A stretch of 64,000 nucleotides of DNA from Candidatus Nanosynbacter sp. TM7-076 (GCF_022828325.1 NZ_JAJQJS010000003.1:1-64000); one strand, 5' to 3'; positions 49,793-62,985 are shown, numbered from the stretch's first letter. Numbers and translations are program-made. Notes: a model not told the origin generated them from the letters alone.

Positions 49793-50977
49793 TTATTTGT
49801 TAATCTTTGTAACAACACCAGCACCAACTGTACGGCCACCTTCGCGGATAGCAAAGTTCAAACCTTGCTCCATAGCGATTGGTGCAAGCAACTTAACCTT
49901 GAAGGTTACGGTGTCGCCTGGCATAACCATTTCTTTGTCAGCTGGCAATTCAACTTCACCAGTAACGTCAGTTGTGCGGAAGTAGAACTGTGGCTTGTAG
50001 CCCTTTGAGAATGGAGTGTGGCGACCGCCTTCTTCCTTCTTCAAGATGTAAACTTCAGCTTCAAACTCAGTGTGTGGAGTAATTGTGCCTGGCTTTGCCA
50101 AAACTTGACCGCGCTCAATGTCGCTGCGCTCAATACCGCGTAGCAAGACACCTGCGTTGTCACCTGCTTGACCTTGGTCAAGAGATTTCTTGAAGGCTTC
50201 AATACCAGTTACAACTGACTTCTGAGTTGGTTTCAAACCAACAATTTCAACTTCGTCGTTCAATTTAACAACACCCTGCTCGATACGACCAGTTGCTACT
50301 GTACCACGACCCTTAATTGAGAAGACGTCCTCAATTGGCATAATGAACGGTTTGTCCATGTCACGTGCTGGCTCTGGAATGTAGCTGTCCATTGCGTCAA
50401 CCAATTCCATAATAGCGTCTTCGTATTTCTCTTCACCTTCAAGAGCCTTAAGAGCAGAACCCTTGATTATTGGAGCGTCTTTGTCGAAGCCGTTCTTTTC
50501 AAGAAGTTCGCGAACTTCTTCTTCGATCAGCTCAACCATTTCTTCGTCAGCCATGTCCATCTTGTTCAAGAAGACAACGATCTTTGGCACACCAACCTGC
50601 TTTGCAAGCAAAACGTGCTCACGAGTCTGAGGCATTGGGCCGTCAGTTGCAGCGATAACCAATACCGCACCGTCAACCTGAGCAGCACCGGTGATCATGT
50701 TCTTGACGTAGTCAGCGTGTCCTGGCATGTCAACGTGTGCATAGTGACGATTCTTTGATTCATACTCTTGGTGTGAAGACGCGATAGTAATACCACGTTG
50801 CTTCTCTTCTGGTGCGTTGTCGATCTGGTCGTACGCAACAGGTTTGTTAACTGCGCTTGGTAGGCGCTTTGCCAACACTGCAGTAATCGCAGCAGTCAGC
50901 GTAGTCTTACCGTGGTCAACGTGGCCCATTGTACCAACGTTAACGTGCGGTTTGCTTCGGTCAAATGCATCTGCCAT
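49793..50977 (-). CDS. tuf: Elongation factor Tu
   Basis: 394 residues. Delivers aminoacyl-tRNA to the ribosome. [15 protein letters not shown] (G1, about residues 18-32), DMPGHADY (G3, with Met where most bacteria have Cys or Thr), NKMD (G4), and the domain 2/3 signatures [17 protein letters not shown] and [19 protein letters not shown] are all visible. AAGGAGAAC precedes the ATG. It has its own promoter and terminator and is not part of a str operon. Confidence 0.98.
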   Translation of the reverse strand: MADAFDRSKPHVNVGTMGHVDHGKTTLTAAITAVLAKRLPSAVNKPVAYDQIDNAPEEKQRGITIASSHQEYESKNRHYAHVDMPGHADYVKNMITGAAQVDGAVLVIAATDGPMPQTREHVLLAKQVGVPKIVVFLNKMDMADEEMVELIEEEVRELLEKNGFDKDAPIIKGSALKALEGEEKYEDAIMELVDAMDSYIPEPARDMDKPFIMPIEDVFSIKGRGTVATGRIEQGVVKLNDEVEIVGLKPTQKSVVTGIEAFKKSLDQGQAGDNAGVLLRGIERSDIERGQVLAKPGTITPHTEFEAEVYILKKEEGGRHTPFSKGYKPQFYFRTTDVTGEVELPADKEMVMPGDTVTFKVKLLAPIAMEQGLNFAIREGGRTVGAGVVTKINK

Positions 50978-51058
50978 TTGTAGAAGTTCTCCTTAATTTA
51001 ATTATTATTTTTCACGCGGGTACAGTCCATAAAAAAGACCTCACGGCGTATGAGTTTA

Positions 51059-51087
51059 ATTATAACGATTTTCCAATCAGTTGTAAA
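51059..51087 (-). promoter_or_regulatory. Promoter of tuf
   Basis: Minus strand TTTACA (51082-51087), exactly 17 bases and TATAAT (51059-51064). The leader is about 75 bases. Confidence 0.75.
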
Positions 51088-51092
51088 TAGCC

Positions 51093-54305
<3,213 letters not shown>

Positions 54306-54357
54306 CCTCCTCCTGATGTTGACTTTTTTACGCAAGTGTGGCATAAATTAATATAGA

Positions 54358-54385
54358 CTTTTGTTGATAATCCCGTCAACAAAGG
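54358..54385 (+). promoter_or_regulatory. Hairpin in the leader of a small membrane protein gene
   Basis: CTTTTGTTGA (54358-54367) pairs with TCAACAAAGG (54376-54385), ten base pairs including one wobble, around 8 bases. It lies 22 bases before the likely ATG. It could be an operator or RNA regulator. Confidence 0.45.
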
Positions 54386-54406
54386 TAGTTCTTAGTGAAA
54401 GGGTCA

Positions 54407-54796
54407 ATGATGAAACTCAAGCTGATTGCAGTAATACTAGCATTGGTAGGTCTCGTAAGTCTCCTCTTAGGAGGCACCTACCTTTCCGTAGCGATCGCCG
54501 TCATCTGCGTGGGGGTGGCAAGTCCCATATCGATCGACCTCACATTGAGGTGGATCGATAAAGATGCGTCGAGAGTTGATAGATGCCTCTGTATCATGAT
54601 CTGGAGTGTCTTCCCACTCATTATGGGAATCTCTACACTCCAAGACGTCAATATTCTTGATGTCCCTCTTGGGGCTACTATTGACTCATCGCAGGTAGGA
54701 GACGTAGGATACTACATCTCCTTCATGAGCACCCTCTCCATCATTCTGGCGACAATCGCGCCGTGGTCGCCGCCCAAGCATGATGACGAGGACTAA
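54407..54796 (+). CDS. Small multi-pass membrane protein, unknown
   Basis: About 129 residues from ATG 54407 (MMKLKLIAVILALVG), with AAAGG just upstream; a GTG at 54395 is also in frame. Four hydrophobic segments are visible (about 5-22, 26-42, 60-78 and 100-120), separated by DLTLRWIDKDASRVDR and a Gly/Asp-rich outer loop. The C-terminus is acidic (PPKHDDED). Codon use is more GC-rich and regular than in its neighbours, similar in style to the surface-protein gene at the window start. No family is recognised. Confidence 0.68.
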   Translation: MMKLKLIAVILALVGLVSLLLGGTYLSVAIAVICVGVASPISIDLTLRWIDKDASRVDRCLCIMIWSVFPLIMGISTLQDVNILDVPLGATIDSSQVGDVGYYISFMSTLSIILATIAPWSPPKHDDED

Positions 54797-54798
54797 CC

Positions 54799-54870
54799 GC
54801 CCGTCAAGAAATGAAGTAGTTCGCCTTGAGACTTTTAGTCTCGGCTGGAGCTCTCTTGGCGGGCTATTTC
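54799..54870 (+). terminator. Large structured terminator or small RNA element
   Basis: GCCCGTCAAGA (54799-54809) pairs with TCTTGGCGGGC (54854-54864), 11 bp with one wobble. Inside it GAGAC pairs with GTCTC around TTTTA. TATTTCTATT follows. The two-hairpin form is larger than the simple terminators elsewhere in the window. Confidence 0.55.
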
Positions 54871-54888
54871 TATTGGCATAAAATTTGT

Positions 54889-54894
54889 TACACT
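54889..54894 (+). promoter_or_regulatory. Extended -10 box; leaderless GTG start of the exporter gene
   Basis: TGT-TACACT with the hexamer at 54889-54894. GTG at 54902 follows 7 bases later, at about +1. Confidence 0.6.
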
Positions 54895-54901
54895 AGATAT
54901 T

Positions 54902-56293
54902 GTGAAGAAAAAAGTACCAAAATTCATTGAGCAATCATTAGCCCGAGTCGCTAATCTTTATAGCTTTGAGCCGGTTCACGTGTTGGAGAAAATCGACGAA
55001 AGCTTGACGCCGAATATGCGAGCTTTGCGCCTGGCTATGACGATTGCCGAGCAGCTTCTGAGCATGGGCGTGGTGGCGCGCGATGTGGTTCGTATGGCGC
55101 AAGGAATTACGCGGACATATTGCCGCAGACCCGTTCACGTGGACGTGAGCTACACTTTGGTGACAATTTCTCAAGACCGCGGAGTTAGCCATGAGCCTTT
55201 GACAATGGCGCGAGTTATCGTTCCTGACGACCCTAATTATCAATTGATTCAAGCATTGCAATTATTAGCCCTCGACATTCGTCGCAAGCAACTTTCTCTG
55301 GAAGAAGCCGAAGAACGATTGCAACAAATACTCAAAAAACCCACCGAACATTCCCGACTAGTCGTTTACGCGGCGGGCGGATTAGTGAGCGCGGGTTCCG
55401 TCATTCTATACGGCGGCAGTTTACTCATGGCATCAATCGCGTTTCTGCTCGGATTCCTGGCAACTGGATTACTGAGGTGGCTGGGGCGTATTGGCGCGCC
55501 GTTGTTTTATTCGCAAGCCCTCGTGGCGATTTTCGTAACATTGGTGGCGGCGGGCGCAGCTTGGTGTAGCAATTATATGGGGCTAAGCGTCAATGCAACA
55601 TTGTTGGTTATCAGCGGCATCGTTTTATTAGTCGCGGGACTAATGTTTGTCGGTGCATTCCAGGACGCAATCGACGAATATTACATGACCGCCAACGCCA
55701 GATTATTAAAAGTCGTAATGGCGACGGGCGGCGTAATTGCTGGCGTGATGGTCGGATTATACATTGCGACAAAATTTGGCGTAACATTCCCAGCAACACC
55801 AGATCGATTGACATTAGCAGACAAGCACACTCAGTATTTGGGGGCTGGAATTATCGCAGCGGCGTTCGTTCTGAGGAATCATTCTCGATTTTTAGGGATG
55901 ATCATTTCTGGATTGATCGCAATTTTCGGCTGGTGGATTTCACGATTAGCCATGAGTTTTGGCTTTGATATCGTAACAGCAAGCGGCATCGCGGCGGCGG
56001 TAATTGGGCTGGTCGCAGTTATGACTTCCAGATTATGGAAATTCCCTTCCCTGGCGATTATTGCGGCGGGAATCGTACCGTTGGTTCCTGGATTATCACT
56101 TTACAACGGATTAATGGGCGTCGTCCTATATCCACCAAACAGCGCAAACTTTCTGCCAGCCCTGGCCATCTTAGCGCGAGCAATCCTCATCGGCGTAGCG
56201 GTAGCAATTGGCGCATCATTCGGCAACATCGTCGGTCGCCCAATTCGCCGACAATTCATCAATTTATTCCGTCGCAACACGCAAGCATCATGA
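54902..56293 (+). CDS. ThrE-family threonine/serine exporter-like protein
   Basis: 463 residues with a GTG start. The N-terminal ~130 residues are soluble (LRLAMTIAEQLLSMGVVARDVVRMAQGI... VDVSYTLVTIS), matching the cytoplasmic domain of ThrE proteins (PF06738). About ten membrane helices follow in two blocks (about 155-290 and 300-455), the second with ThrE_2 features (FPSLAIIAAGIVPLVPGLSLYNGLM). The family exports threonine and serine in actinobacteria; here the substrate is inferred. The TGA stop overlaps the next gene's ATG. An amino-acid exporter is notable in a cell expected to be auxotrophic. Confidence 0.86.
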   Translation: MKKKVPKFIEQSLARVANLYSFEPVHVLEKIDESLTPNMRALRLAMTIAEQLLSMGVVARDVVRMAQGITRTYCRRPVHVDVSYTLVTISQDRGVSHEPLTMARVIVPDDPNYQLIQALQLLALDIRRKQLSLEEAEERLQQILKKPTEHSRLVVYAAGGLVSAGSVILYGGSLLMASIAFLLGFLATGLLRWLGRIGAPLFYSQALVAIFVTLVAAGAAWCSNYMGLSVNATLLVISGIVLLVAGLMFVGAFQDAIDEYYMTANARLLKVVMATGGVIAGVMVGLYIATKFGVTFPATPDRLTLADKHTQYLGAGIIAAAFVLRNHSRFLGMIISGLIAIFGWWISRLAMSFGFDIVTASGIAAAVIGLVAVMTSRLWKFPSLAIIAAGIVPLVPGLSLYNGLMGVVLYPPNSANFLPALAILARAILIGVAVAIGASFGNIVGRPIRRQFINLFRRNTQAS

Positions 56294-56766
56294 AAAATAA
56301 CCCAAAATTCATTGGACTGTCAGACTCGCGATTATTCCATATGCGCGGAGTGGCATACAAATCTTACAATCTGGCTCGCGAGGTCTTCAATATGAAAGAA
56401 GACGTGGCGCGCAGCTTATTTGTGATGGGATTAACACATGACTTTGCCTACGCTTTTGTTGAAAATCAGACGGATCACGAACATGAAGGCGGCAGGATAT
56501 TAGAACTATCTGGCTTCAATTGGGCTGAGGCTGTGTTTGATCACGGAGATCCTGACGTAGACGATTGGACGGATGAATTGCTTATCTTAAACTTGGCAGA
56601 CATGACAACTAGCCCAGACGGCAAGCCGATAACCACAAACCAACGATTGGAAGATATTGAAAATAGATATGGCACAGATAGTGTTCAGGCGACAAAAGCG
56701 CGCAAATTGACCAAACGAATCAAAGAAGAACTTGCCAAACGAAACCTAACAATCCCAAACTTATAA
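56290..56766 (+). CDS. HD-domain phosphohydrolase-like protein
   Basis: 158 residues from the ATG at 56290, which overlaps the exporter's TGA as ATGA. LFHMRGVAYKSYNLA, the GLTHDFAYAF pair (His-Asp), HEHEGGRIL and LILNLADMTT (late Asp) follow the HD pattern of metal ligands H...HD...D. HD proteins hydrolyse nucleotides or phosphates; the substrate is unknown. The coupling to the exporter suggests linked expression, but no functional link is evident. Confidence 0.75.
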   Translation: MKNNPKFIGLSDSRLFHMRGVAYKSYNLAREVFNMKEDVARSLFVMGLTHDFAYAFVENQTDHEHEGGRILELSGFNWAEAVFDHGDPDVDDWTDELLILNLADMTTSPDGKPITTNQRLEDIENRYGTDSVQATKARKLTKRIKEELAKRNLTIPNL

Positions 56767-56783
56767 ACCCGAAATTTAGCCAA

Positions 56784-56817
56784 ACAAAAATCCCCGGATT
56801 CGCTCCGGGGATTTTTT
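56784..56817. terminator. Bidirectional terminator between the HD gene and fusA
   Basis: AAAAATCCCCGGA pairs with TCCGGGGATTTTTT around TTCGC. Confidence 0.9.
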
Positions 56818-56829
56818 ATGAGGTAGAGA

Positions 56830-58920
56830 TTATTTATTTCGCTTTTCGATAATCTCTTGTGCAACGTTTGGTGGAACTTCCTCGTATTGAGCCAATTCCA
56901 TCGTTGAAGCAGCGCGACCTTGAGACATTGAGCGAATGTCCGATGTGTAGCCGAACATATTTGCTAATGGCACAAATGCCTTAATCAACTTAGCGCCACC
57001 CATCAAGTCTTCCATAGCGTCGATACGTCCGCGACGTGAGTTAAGGTCACCGATGATGTCACCCATGAAGTCTTCTGGTGTAGTAACTTCAACCTTCATA
57101 ACTGGCTCGAGCAAGATTGGGTTAGCTTGCTTAATACCTTCACGAGCAGCTATCGAACCTGCCAATGAGAACGCCAATTCTGAGGAGTCGACATCGTGGT
57201 ATGAACCATCGTAAAGTGTAGCCTTAACGTCAACAACTGGATAGCCAGCAATAACACCGCCTTCCAATGTTTCGCGAATACCCTTCATTACGGCTGGGCG
57301 ATATTCCTGAGGAACCACACCACCCTTAATTTCATCAACGAATTCAAAGCCCTTACCAGTCTCATTCGGCTCAAAGCGAACCCAAACGTCACCATATTGA
57401 CCGCGACCACCAGACTGCTTAGCGTGCTTACCTTGAACTTCAGAGCGACCCTTGATGCTTTCGCGGAAGGCAACCTGAGGTTCACCGATGTTGGCTTCAA
57501 CCTTAAATTCGCGCTTCATACGATCGATAAGAATGTCTAGGTGTAACTCACCCATTCCTGACATAATTGTCTGACCTGTTTCTTCGTCTGTGTGAATTCG
57601 GAAAGTTGGGTCTTCTTCAGCCAAGCGCTGCAATGCCAACGCCATTTTTTCCTGGTCAGCCTTTGATTTTGGCTCAACCGCAATCGATACTGGTGGCTCT
57701 GGGAATTCAATTGACTCAAGAGCAATTGGATGAGCTACGTCAGACAACGTGTTACCAGTTGCAGTGGACTTCAGACCAACCACAGCGGCGATGTCGCCAG
57801 CTTCAACCTTGCTAATTTCTTCACGCTTGTCAGCAAACATACGAACAATTCGTCCGATTCGCTCTTTCTCGCCAGTCGTCGTGTTAAGCACGTAGCTTCC
57901 TGAGTTCAAAACGCCAGAATAGACACGAACGAAGATCAATTTACCAACAAATGGGTCGGCAGCAATCTTAAACGCCAAAGCAGACAAAGGCTCCTTATCT
58001 GATGGCTTGCGACTAACTTCATCACCAGTCTTTGGATTCTTACCCCAAATTTCATCAACGTCTAGCGGGCTTGGCAAGAAGTCAACCATCAAGTCAAGCA
58101 ACTTCTCAACGATCACACCGCGACCGTCACCACCAGTAACTAGGTAAAAGTCACCAGCCAAAACGCGCTTACGTAGAGCCATTTTTAGCTCGTCAACGGT
58201 AATAGCTTCTTCGCCCTGCTCCAAGAACTTCATAGTAAGTTCGTCATCAGCCTCAACAGCGTTTTCGACCAACAGAGAACGTGCGTTCTTAGCTTTTTCA
58301 AGCATATCAGCTGGAATTTCACCAACTTTAAGCTCGTGATCTGTGTAGTCGTCGTAGGTGTAAGCCTTCATGTCAATCAAGTCGACAACACCGTGGATGG
58401 TCTTTTCAAAACCAATTGGCAAGTGAACCGGGAAAGCCTGCTTACTCAAGCGGTTGTGAATTGACTCTAGAGATTTGTAGAAGTCACCACCGGTCTGGTT
58501 GATCTTGTTAACGAAACAAATACGTGGCACGCCATACTTATTGGCCTGACGCCAAACAGTTTCAGACTGAGCTTCAACACCCATCTTACCGTCAAAGACC
58601 GTAACTGCACCGTCAAGCACGCGCAAACTACGCTCAACCTCAGCGGTAAAGTCAATGTGCCCTGGGGTGTCGATAATGTTAATCTTGTGATCTTTCCAGA
58701 AACAAGTCACAGCAGCTGACGTAATAGTAATACCACGCTCTTTCTCCTGTGCCATCCAGTCGGTGGTAGCACCGTCACCTTCACCACGAACCACACCGAT
58801 CTTATGTGTCAAGCCAGTGCGGTACAAAATACCCTCAGTTGTCGTCGTTTTACCGGCGTCAATATGGGCAATAATACCAATATTTCTAAAATTCTTTAGC
58901 GGAACATGCGTCTCTGCCAT
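56830..58920 (-). CDS. fusA: Elongation factor G
   Basis: 696 residues; drives translocation with [20 protein letters not shown] (G1), [10 protein letters not shown] (switch I), [10 protein letters not shown] (G3) and VNKINQTG (NK-D-like G4 with I-N in place of M-D) are in the G domain. [15 protein letters not shown] and the C-terminal [27 protein letters not shown] belong to domains IV and V. Usually fusA follows rpsL-rpsG; here it is 3 kb away behind a protease and a YajQ gene, with its own TGA-TATAAT promoter. Confidence 0.97.
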   Translation of the reverse strand: MAETHVPLKNFRNIGIIAHIDAGKTTTTEGILYRTGLTHKIGVVRGEGDGATTDWMAQEKERGITITSAAVTCFWKDHKINIIDTPGHIDFTAEVERSLRVLDGAVTVFDGKMGVEAQSETVWRQANKYGVPRICFVNKINQTGGDFYKSLESIHNRLSKQAFPVHLPIGFEKTIHGVVDLIDMKAYTYDDYTDHELKVGEIPADMLEKAKNARSLLVENAVEADDELTMKFLEQGEEAITVDELKMALRKRVLAGDFYLVTGGDGRGVIVEKLLDLMVDFLPSPLDVDEIWGKNPKTGDEVSRKPSDKEPLSALAFKIAADPFVGKLIFVRVYSGVLNSGSYVLNTTTGEKERIGRIVRMFADKREEISKVEAGDIAAVVGLKSTATGNTLSDVAHPIALESIEFPEPPVSIAVEPKSKADQEKMALALQRLAEEDPTFRIHTDEETGQTIMSGMGELHLDILIDRMKREFKVEANIGEPQVAFRESIKGRSEVQGKHAKQSGGRGQYGDVWVRFEPNETGKGFEFVDEIKGGVVPQEYRPAVMKGIRETLEGGVIAGYPVVDVKATLYDGSYHDVDSSELAFSLAGSIAAREGIKQANPILLEPVMKVEVTTPEDFMGDIIGDLNSRRGRIDAMEDLMGGAKLIKAFVPLANMFGYTSDIRSMSQGRAASTMELAQYEEVPPNVAQEIIEKRNK

Positions 58921-58965
58921 AAATTTTCCTTTATATTACGTTAATTTGCCGAGATTTTTGGTCAA

Positions 58966-59004
58966 TTTTTTGGCACCAAAAAACTACTCTTGCGTTTTAT
59001 TATA
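58966..59004 (-). promoter_or_regulatory. fusA -10 box and a palindrome in its leader
   Basis: TGA-TATAAT with the hexamer at 58999-59004 on the minus strand. Downstream in the leader lies TTTTTTGG-CA-CCAAAAAA (58966-58983), a perfect 8+8 inverted repeat of unknown role. Confidence 0.45.
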
Positions 59005-59024
59005 TCAGTTATCTATGTTTTTGA

Positions 59025-61502
59025 CTAGCTCTGAGCCGGAGGATTTTTAGACTCGTTGTCGTTCTGAGCTGGCGCCGCAGGCGGATAGTTAGCCGGAGGC
59101 TGTTGCATAGGCGGCTGCGCGTACGTTGGTGGATATTGACCAGGTTGCTGTTGATAGTAATTTTGTTGCGGATATTGTTGTTGCGGCGGAATTGGCTGCT
59201 GATAAGGTTGCTGCGGATACTGAGACTGCTGCGGGAATTGTCCAGCGACAGGATATGGATAGGCATTCATCTTACGTCGATTACTGACAGAAACGGCGAT
59301 TGCGATAATTGACACTGTTAAGAATAATGCCCCCGTTGAAAGAATCACCACAACCACGATTATAACTGTAGTGTTATTTTCTGATTCGCTCGCACTGGCT
59401 TCTGCGCTAGACGCCTCGCTTTCCGTAGAATCATCCGGAGTATTGGATGAAACTTCGATCATCTTTGCTACTAAATAATTGTCGGGGTATTTTTTATCCA
59501 ATTGTTCAAATTTAGCTTTTGCCTGAGAATATTTACCTTGAGAAAAACTCTCCAAGCCATCTTTCCAGAGCTTAGTCAATTCGCCGTTTGCCGATAACAC
59601 AACATTATTTTTCTTCGCCATAGTCTTCAGATCGGCGATATCACGGAATATTCCCTCTCCAAAGCAAGAATTGTTATGTTCTCTCCTGTTCGCGCAGGAC
59701 GAGCCGCCGTAAGTATTCAATCCAATCTGCTTGCCATTCTCATCGAATGCCGGACCACCACTGTTACCCGCCGCAATTTGCGCACTCATTGAAAACAGCT
59801 TATGGCCACCCGCGTCACTGCCCGAACCAGAAACATCACCTTGAGTAACAGTTGGGACGGTCTTGCTCTTCTTTGTATTTACGCCATCGTCGACAATCGC
59901 TGGATAACCAATCGCCGTCACCCGATCGCCTCTAGAAATCTTAGAGCTATCACCTAGCTCTACCGCTGGAAATCGCCCTTCAACCTTCAGAATCGCCACA
60001 TCACTTTTATCGCTATTCAGATCCATCCCGCGGCCCTTCAAATCAACTTCCGCGTCAATTTTCTTAGCTGGAATGTTAGTCTTCGTCTTTTTCCACTTAA
60101 GATTGCCCGAACCGTCATCTTCGCGCGCAATAGGTTCGCTTGAGGTCTGGATAACGTAATCGTATCGATCGTTTTGCGAGCGTATATTATCGGCAGGAAC
60201 CTGATTGATAAGACCGAGAATTGCCGCTTGCGCACTCTGGTCGCCGCCATTAGCCTTATTTGCCAAATCCCGAAGCGTCTCTCGAGTCACGTAGCCCGCA
60301 TCTACCACAAACTGTATATATTTGTTCATGTTCTCTTGAGTATTAATGCCCATGATCATGCTTTGGTTCGAGACCTCAGTCACATGCCCATTTGTAGCAA
60401 TGTAGCCATCGTCAGAAACAATCGATCCACTACCAATTCCACCCGTGCACAAGCCATTCAGCTGCATACTCGCACCATTCTGCGCCGTATAAATCATATC
60501 AGCACAACGATATGTTCCCACGCGGACCGTAGCAATTTGATTCCTTGCCACCACTTTAATAACAGAATCTTCGTCTAGTTCATCCAAAGTATTTGTAGTG
60601 TCTTTATCTTCTGAGAAATTTTCCGCCTTAGTTTCGGTCTTAGCTATCGTAGCGGAAGCCACTTGCGTCTCACTATTGCCATCAGCCCTAACCAAGTAGC
60701 TACTGTCTGGATTCTGGAAAGTAACCTTAGGAACCAGCGCCTCCAGCTGGTCAATATACGGCTGCGTGTACGAATTCTTGCTCAATGCAAAAATCGTCAT
60801 CCAGTAAGGTCTGCCGTTCTGAATTGTCAAATAAGTTATTTTTTCACCAGTTTTCTGCCACTTGCCGTCAATAGTGCTTCCGTAATCGACGACCATTTTC
60901 TTAAACTTCCGTCCAGAAATCGTTGCGTCGCTAGTGTGATATTTTAAGTTAGGATTATCCTTTTTCTGCTTGTTGATATCACCCTGAAGCATTAAGTCCA
61001 AATCTGAATATTTCTTCGTGTCTTTATATTCTTCAGGCATCGTTGATCGATCAAAATAAGCTTTTTTGCGCGAAGTTACGATTGAGAAGTCTGGCATAAT
61101 CTTCCTAAACGAAAACTTCTCTTCTTCCTCCTTCGGCTTTTCTGAACCTTTTCGGAAATGTAATCGCAAAATCGCATAAGCGCGGCTTTCTTTCAATTCA
61201 TCATCGGTATACGTAGTGGCACTATACTGCTTTTCATTAGAGTCTTTATTTAAGACGTGACCTTCGCCAGTAAAAATGCTCTTGTCATACCGAATCGAAT
61301 AGCCGTATTTGGAAACGACTTTTTGCAAACTCTTAGCATCTTCTTCGGCAAAAATCTTCTGGATCTTCTTTTTTGCGATTTTACTAACTCCGGAAGAGCG
61401 GTTATTATTAACGACAATTAGCCCAACTATAACAGAGACTAAGAAAACTACACCCAGAACGATGGCTGCAATTTTTAATTTCTTCATTGACTTCTGATTC
61501 AT
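59025..61502 (-). CDS. Two-pass membrane trypsin-like serine protease with Gln/Pro-rich tail
   Basis: 825 residues. One membrane helix at about 9-31, then an extracytoplasmic part of about 680 residues. The S1-type protease triad is H373 (IATNGHVT), D501 (SDVAIL) and S581 (AAGNSGGPAF), as in DegP/HtrA relatives. No PDZ domain is evident; a TPR-like stretch (FSQGKYSQAKAKFEQLDKKYPDN, about 653-675) follows. Cys pairs at 333/352 and 603/613 may form disulfides. A second membrane helix (about 712-738) leads to a cytoplasmic tail of ~85 residues that is mostly Gln, Pro and Tyr. GGAG precedes the ATG. A role in surface-protein quality control is inferred. The pair of spans with a QP-rich tail is unusual. 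Confidence 0.85.
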   Translation of the reverse strand: MNQKSMKKLKIAAIVLGVVFLVSVIVGLIVVNNNRSSGVSKIAKKKIQKIFAEEDAKSLQKVVSKYGYSIRYDKSIFTGEGHVLNKDSNEKQYSATTYTDDELKESRAYAILRLHFRKGSEKPKEEEEKFSFRKIMPDFSIVTSRKKAYFDRSTMPEEYKDTKKYSDLDLMLQGDINKQKKDNPNLKYHTSDATISGRKFKKMVVDYGSTIDGKWQKTGEKITYLTIQNGRPYWMTIFALSKNSYTQPYIDQLEALVPKVTFQNPDSSYLVRADGNSETQVASATIAKTETKAENFSEDKDTTNTLDELDEDSVIKVVARNQIATVRVGTYRCADMIYTAQNGASMQLNGLCTGGIGSGSIVSDDGYIATNGHVTEVSNQSMIMGINTQENMNKYIQFVVDAGYVTRETLRDLANKANGGDQSAQAAILGLINQVPADNIRSQNDRYDYVIQTSSEPIAREDDGSGNLKWKKTKTNIPAKKIDAEVDLKGRGMDLNSDKSDVAILKVEGRFPAVELGDSSKISRGDRVTAIGYPAIVDDGVNTKKSKTVPTVTQGDVSGSGSDAGGHKLFSMSAQIAAGNSGGPAFDENGKQIGLNTYGGSSCANRREHNNSCFGEGIFRDIADLKTMAKKNNVVLSANGELTKLWKDGLESFSQGKYSQAKAKFEQLDKKYPDNYLVAKMIEVSSNTPDDSTESEASSAEASASESENNTTVIIVVVVILSTGALFLTVSIIAIAVSVSNRRKMNAYPYPVAGQFPQQSQYPQQPYQQPIPPQQQYPQQNYYQQQPGQYPPTYAQPPMQQPPANYPPAAPAQNDNESKNPPAQS

Positions 61503-61514
61503 ACTGCTCCAATC

Positions 61515-62009
61515 CTAACGATAATTTACAAATTGCAAAGGCGTGTCATAATCACTTTCCCGCAATAAACTAATAACCTTTTGCAGCTCATCCTTCGATG
61601 CAGAAGTAACACGAACGAGGTCGCCCTGGATTTGCGGCTTAGCTTTCGGCGCATTAGCGCGAATATCAGCGGCAATTTGCTTCGCCGTCGGCTGATCAAG
61701 ACCTTGCTTGAACGGAATCTCCCAGGTCGTCTTCAAATTCGAAACAACTTTCTCTTTTGATAAATCCAAAACTTTGCTTGATTGACCGCGCCCCGCCAAT
61801 TTTTTACGAACAATATCTAGAACGGCGTCAACTTGCCAATCGCTGTCGCCCGTAATCTTCAAACCTTTCTTATCATCCAGCCAATCAATTGCCGCGCTCG
61901 TCCCCTTAAAATCATAACGCCCTTGAATCTCTTTTTCGGCCTGCATGAAAACATTATTCATCTCAGCCTTGTCAATTTCTGACACAATATCAAACGAAAA
62001 ACTCGCCAT
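61515..62009 (-). CDS. YajQ family protein (UPF0234)
   Basis: 164 residues. MASFSFDIVSEIDKAEMNNVFMQAEKEIQGRYDFKG is the family start; EIPFKQGLDQPTAKQI and PQIQGDLVRVTSASKDELQKVI the C-terminal half. YajQ proteins bind cyclic di-GMP in some species and nucleic acids in others; the role here is unknown. It lies 12 bases before the protease gene, probably one unit. Confidence 0.93.
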   Translation of the reverse strand: MASFSFDIVSEIDKAEMNNVFMQAEKEIQGRYDFKGTSAAIDWLDDKKGLKITGDSDWQVDAVLDIVRKKLAGRGQSSKVLDLSKEKVVSNLKTTWEIPFKQGLDQPTAKQIAADIRANAPKAKPQIQGDLVRVTSASKDELQKVISLLRESDYDTPLQFVNYR

Positions 62010-62033
62010 CTTCCCTCCTAATTTTTTCTATTA

Positions 62034-62066
62034 TACCAAAAAAATCGCCCCGTTTAGAGCGATTTT
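62034..62066 (-). terminator. Terminator after rpsG
   Basis: AAAATCGC (62041-62048) pairs with GCGATTTT (62059-62066); the minus strand continues with TTTGG. It separates the rpsL-rpsG unit from the YajQ gene. Confidence 0.8.
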
Positions 62067-62089
62067 CTGATTTTGCTTTCAGGCAATAA

Positions 62090-62569
62090 TTAGCCGCGAG
62101 CAAAGTGCGCAAAGGCGCGGTTAGCTTCAGCCATCTTATGCGTGTCTTCCTTCTTCTTGAAGGCAGCACCAGCTTCATTGTAAGCGTCAACAATTTCCAA
62201 TGCCAAACGCTGTGAATATGGCATTCCGTTGCGAGCACGGGCCGCTTGAACTAGCCAACTAAACGCATAGTGCAATTGACGATGTCCCTGAACTGGGAAT
62301 GGAATCTGGTAGTTAGCACCACCAACGCGGCGAGATTTAACCTCAAAGCTTGGGCTAACGTTCTTCAATGCTTTTTCAAACACTGCCAATGGATCTTCAG
62401 AATCCAATTTCTTAGCAGCAGTTTCTAAGGCTGTGTAAACAGCGCGCTCAGCTGCCAACTTTTTACCGTCTAACATTGACTTGTTGATCAAACGCTGAAC
62501 TAGTACACTTTGGTATCGGCGATCAGGCTTAAGTTCACGCTGCAACTTCTTGGTAACTTTACGAGGCAT
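62090..62569 (-). CDS. rpsG: Ribosomal protein S7
   Basis: 159 residues; organises the 3' domain of 16S rRNA. LVQRLINKSMLDGKKLAAERAVYTALE, KNVSPSFEVKSRRVGGANYQIPFPV and ARARNGMPYSQRLALEIVDAYNEAGAAFKKKEDTHKMAEANRAFAHFA are diagnostic. It starts 2 bases after rpsL. Confidence 0.98.
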   Translation of the reverse strand: MPRKVTKKLQRELKPDRRYQSVLVQRLINKSMLDGKKLAAERAVYTALETAAKKLDSEDPLAVFEKALKNVSPSFEVKSRRVGGANYQIPFPVQGHRQLHYAFSWLVQAARARNGMPYSQRLALEIVDAYNEAGAAFKKKEDTHKMAEANRAFAHFARG

Positions 62570-62571
62570 GA

Positions 62572-62985
62572 TTATTTATCCCCTTTCTTTGTACCGTACT
62601 TAGAGCGACCCTTCTTACGGTTGTTGACACCTTGAAGGTCAAGTGCACCACGTACGATGTGATAACGCACACCTGGAAGGTCAGGCACACGACCACCGCG
62701 GATCAAGACCACAGCGTGCTCCTGCAAGTTGTGACCTTCACCACCGATGTACGCCCAAACTTCATAGCCGTTGTTCAATTTAACACGAGCAACTTTACGC
62801 AAAGCTGAGTTTGGTTTCTTTGGCGTCTTAGTCGTCACACGCACACAAACACCACGCTTAAGAGGTGCATTCTGGTCGTAATAACGTGTTTTTAGGGCGT
62901 TATGAATACGACCTAGTGCTGGCGACTTGGACTTTTTCTTAGCCGTTTGGCGCGGTTTGCGCACCAATTGGTTGATTGTTGGCAT
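62572..62985 (-). CDS. rpsL: Ribosomal protein S12
   Basis: 137 residues; decoding-centre protein. [22 protein letters not shown], the [27 protein letters not shown] loop (with the Lys linked to streptomycin sensitivity), and [38 protein letters not shown] are present. AAGGAG precedes the ATG. It heads rpsL-rpsG behind a ~150-base leader. Confidence 0.98.
   Translation of the reverse strand: MPTINQLVRKPRQTAKKKSKSPALGRIHNALKTRYYDQNAPLKRGVCVRVTTKTPKKPNSALRKVARVKLNNGYEVWAYIGGEGHNLQEHAVVLIRGGRVPDLPGVRYHIVRGALDLQGVNNRKKGRSKYGTKKGDK

Noticed and set aside
59025-59290. Repetitive sequence at the end of the protease as a DNA repeat array or CRISPR
   Set aside because: It encodes a low-complexity Gln/Pro/Tyr tail with no regular unit or spacers. 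No CRISPR array was seen anywhere in the window.
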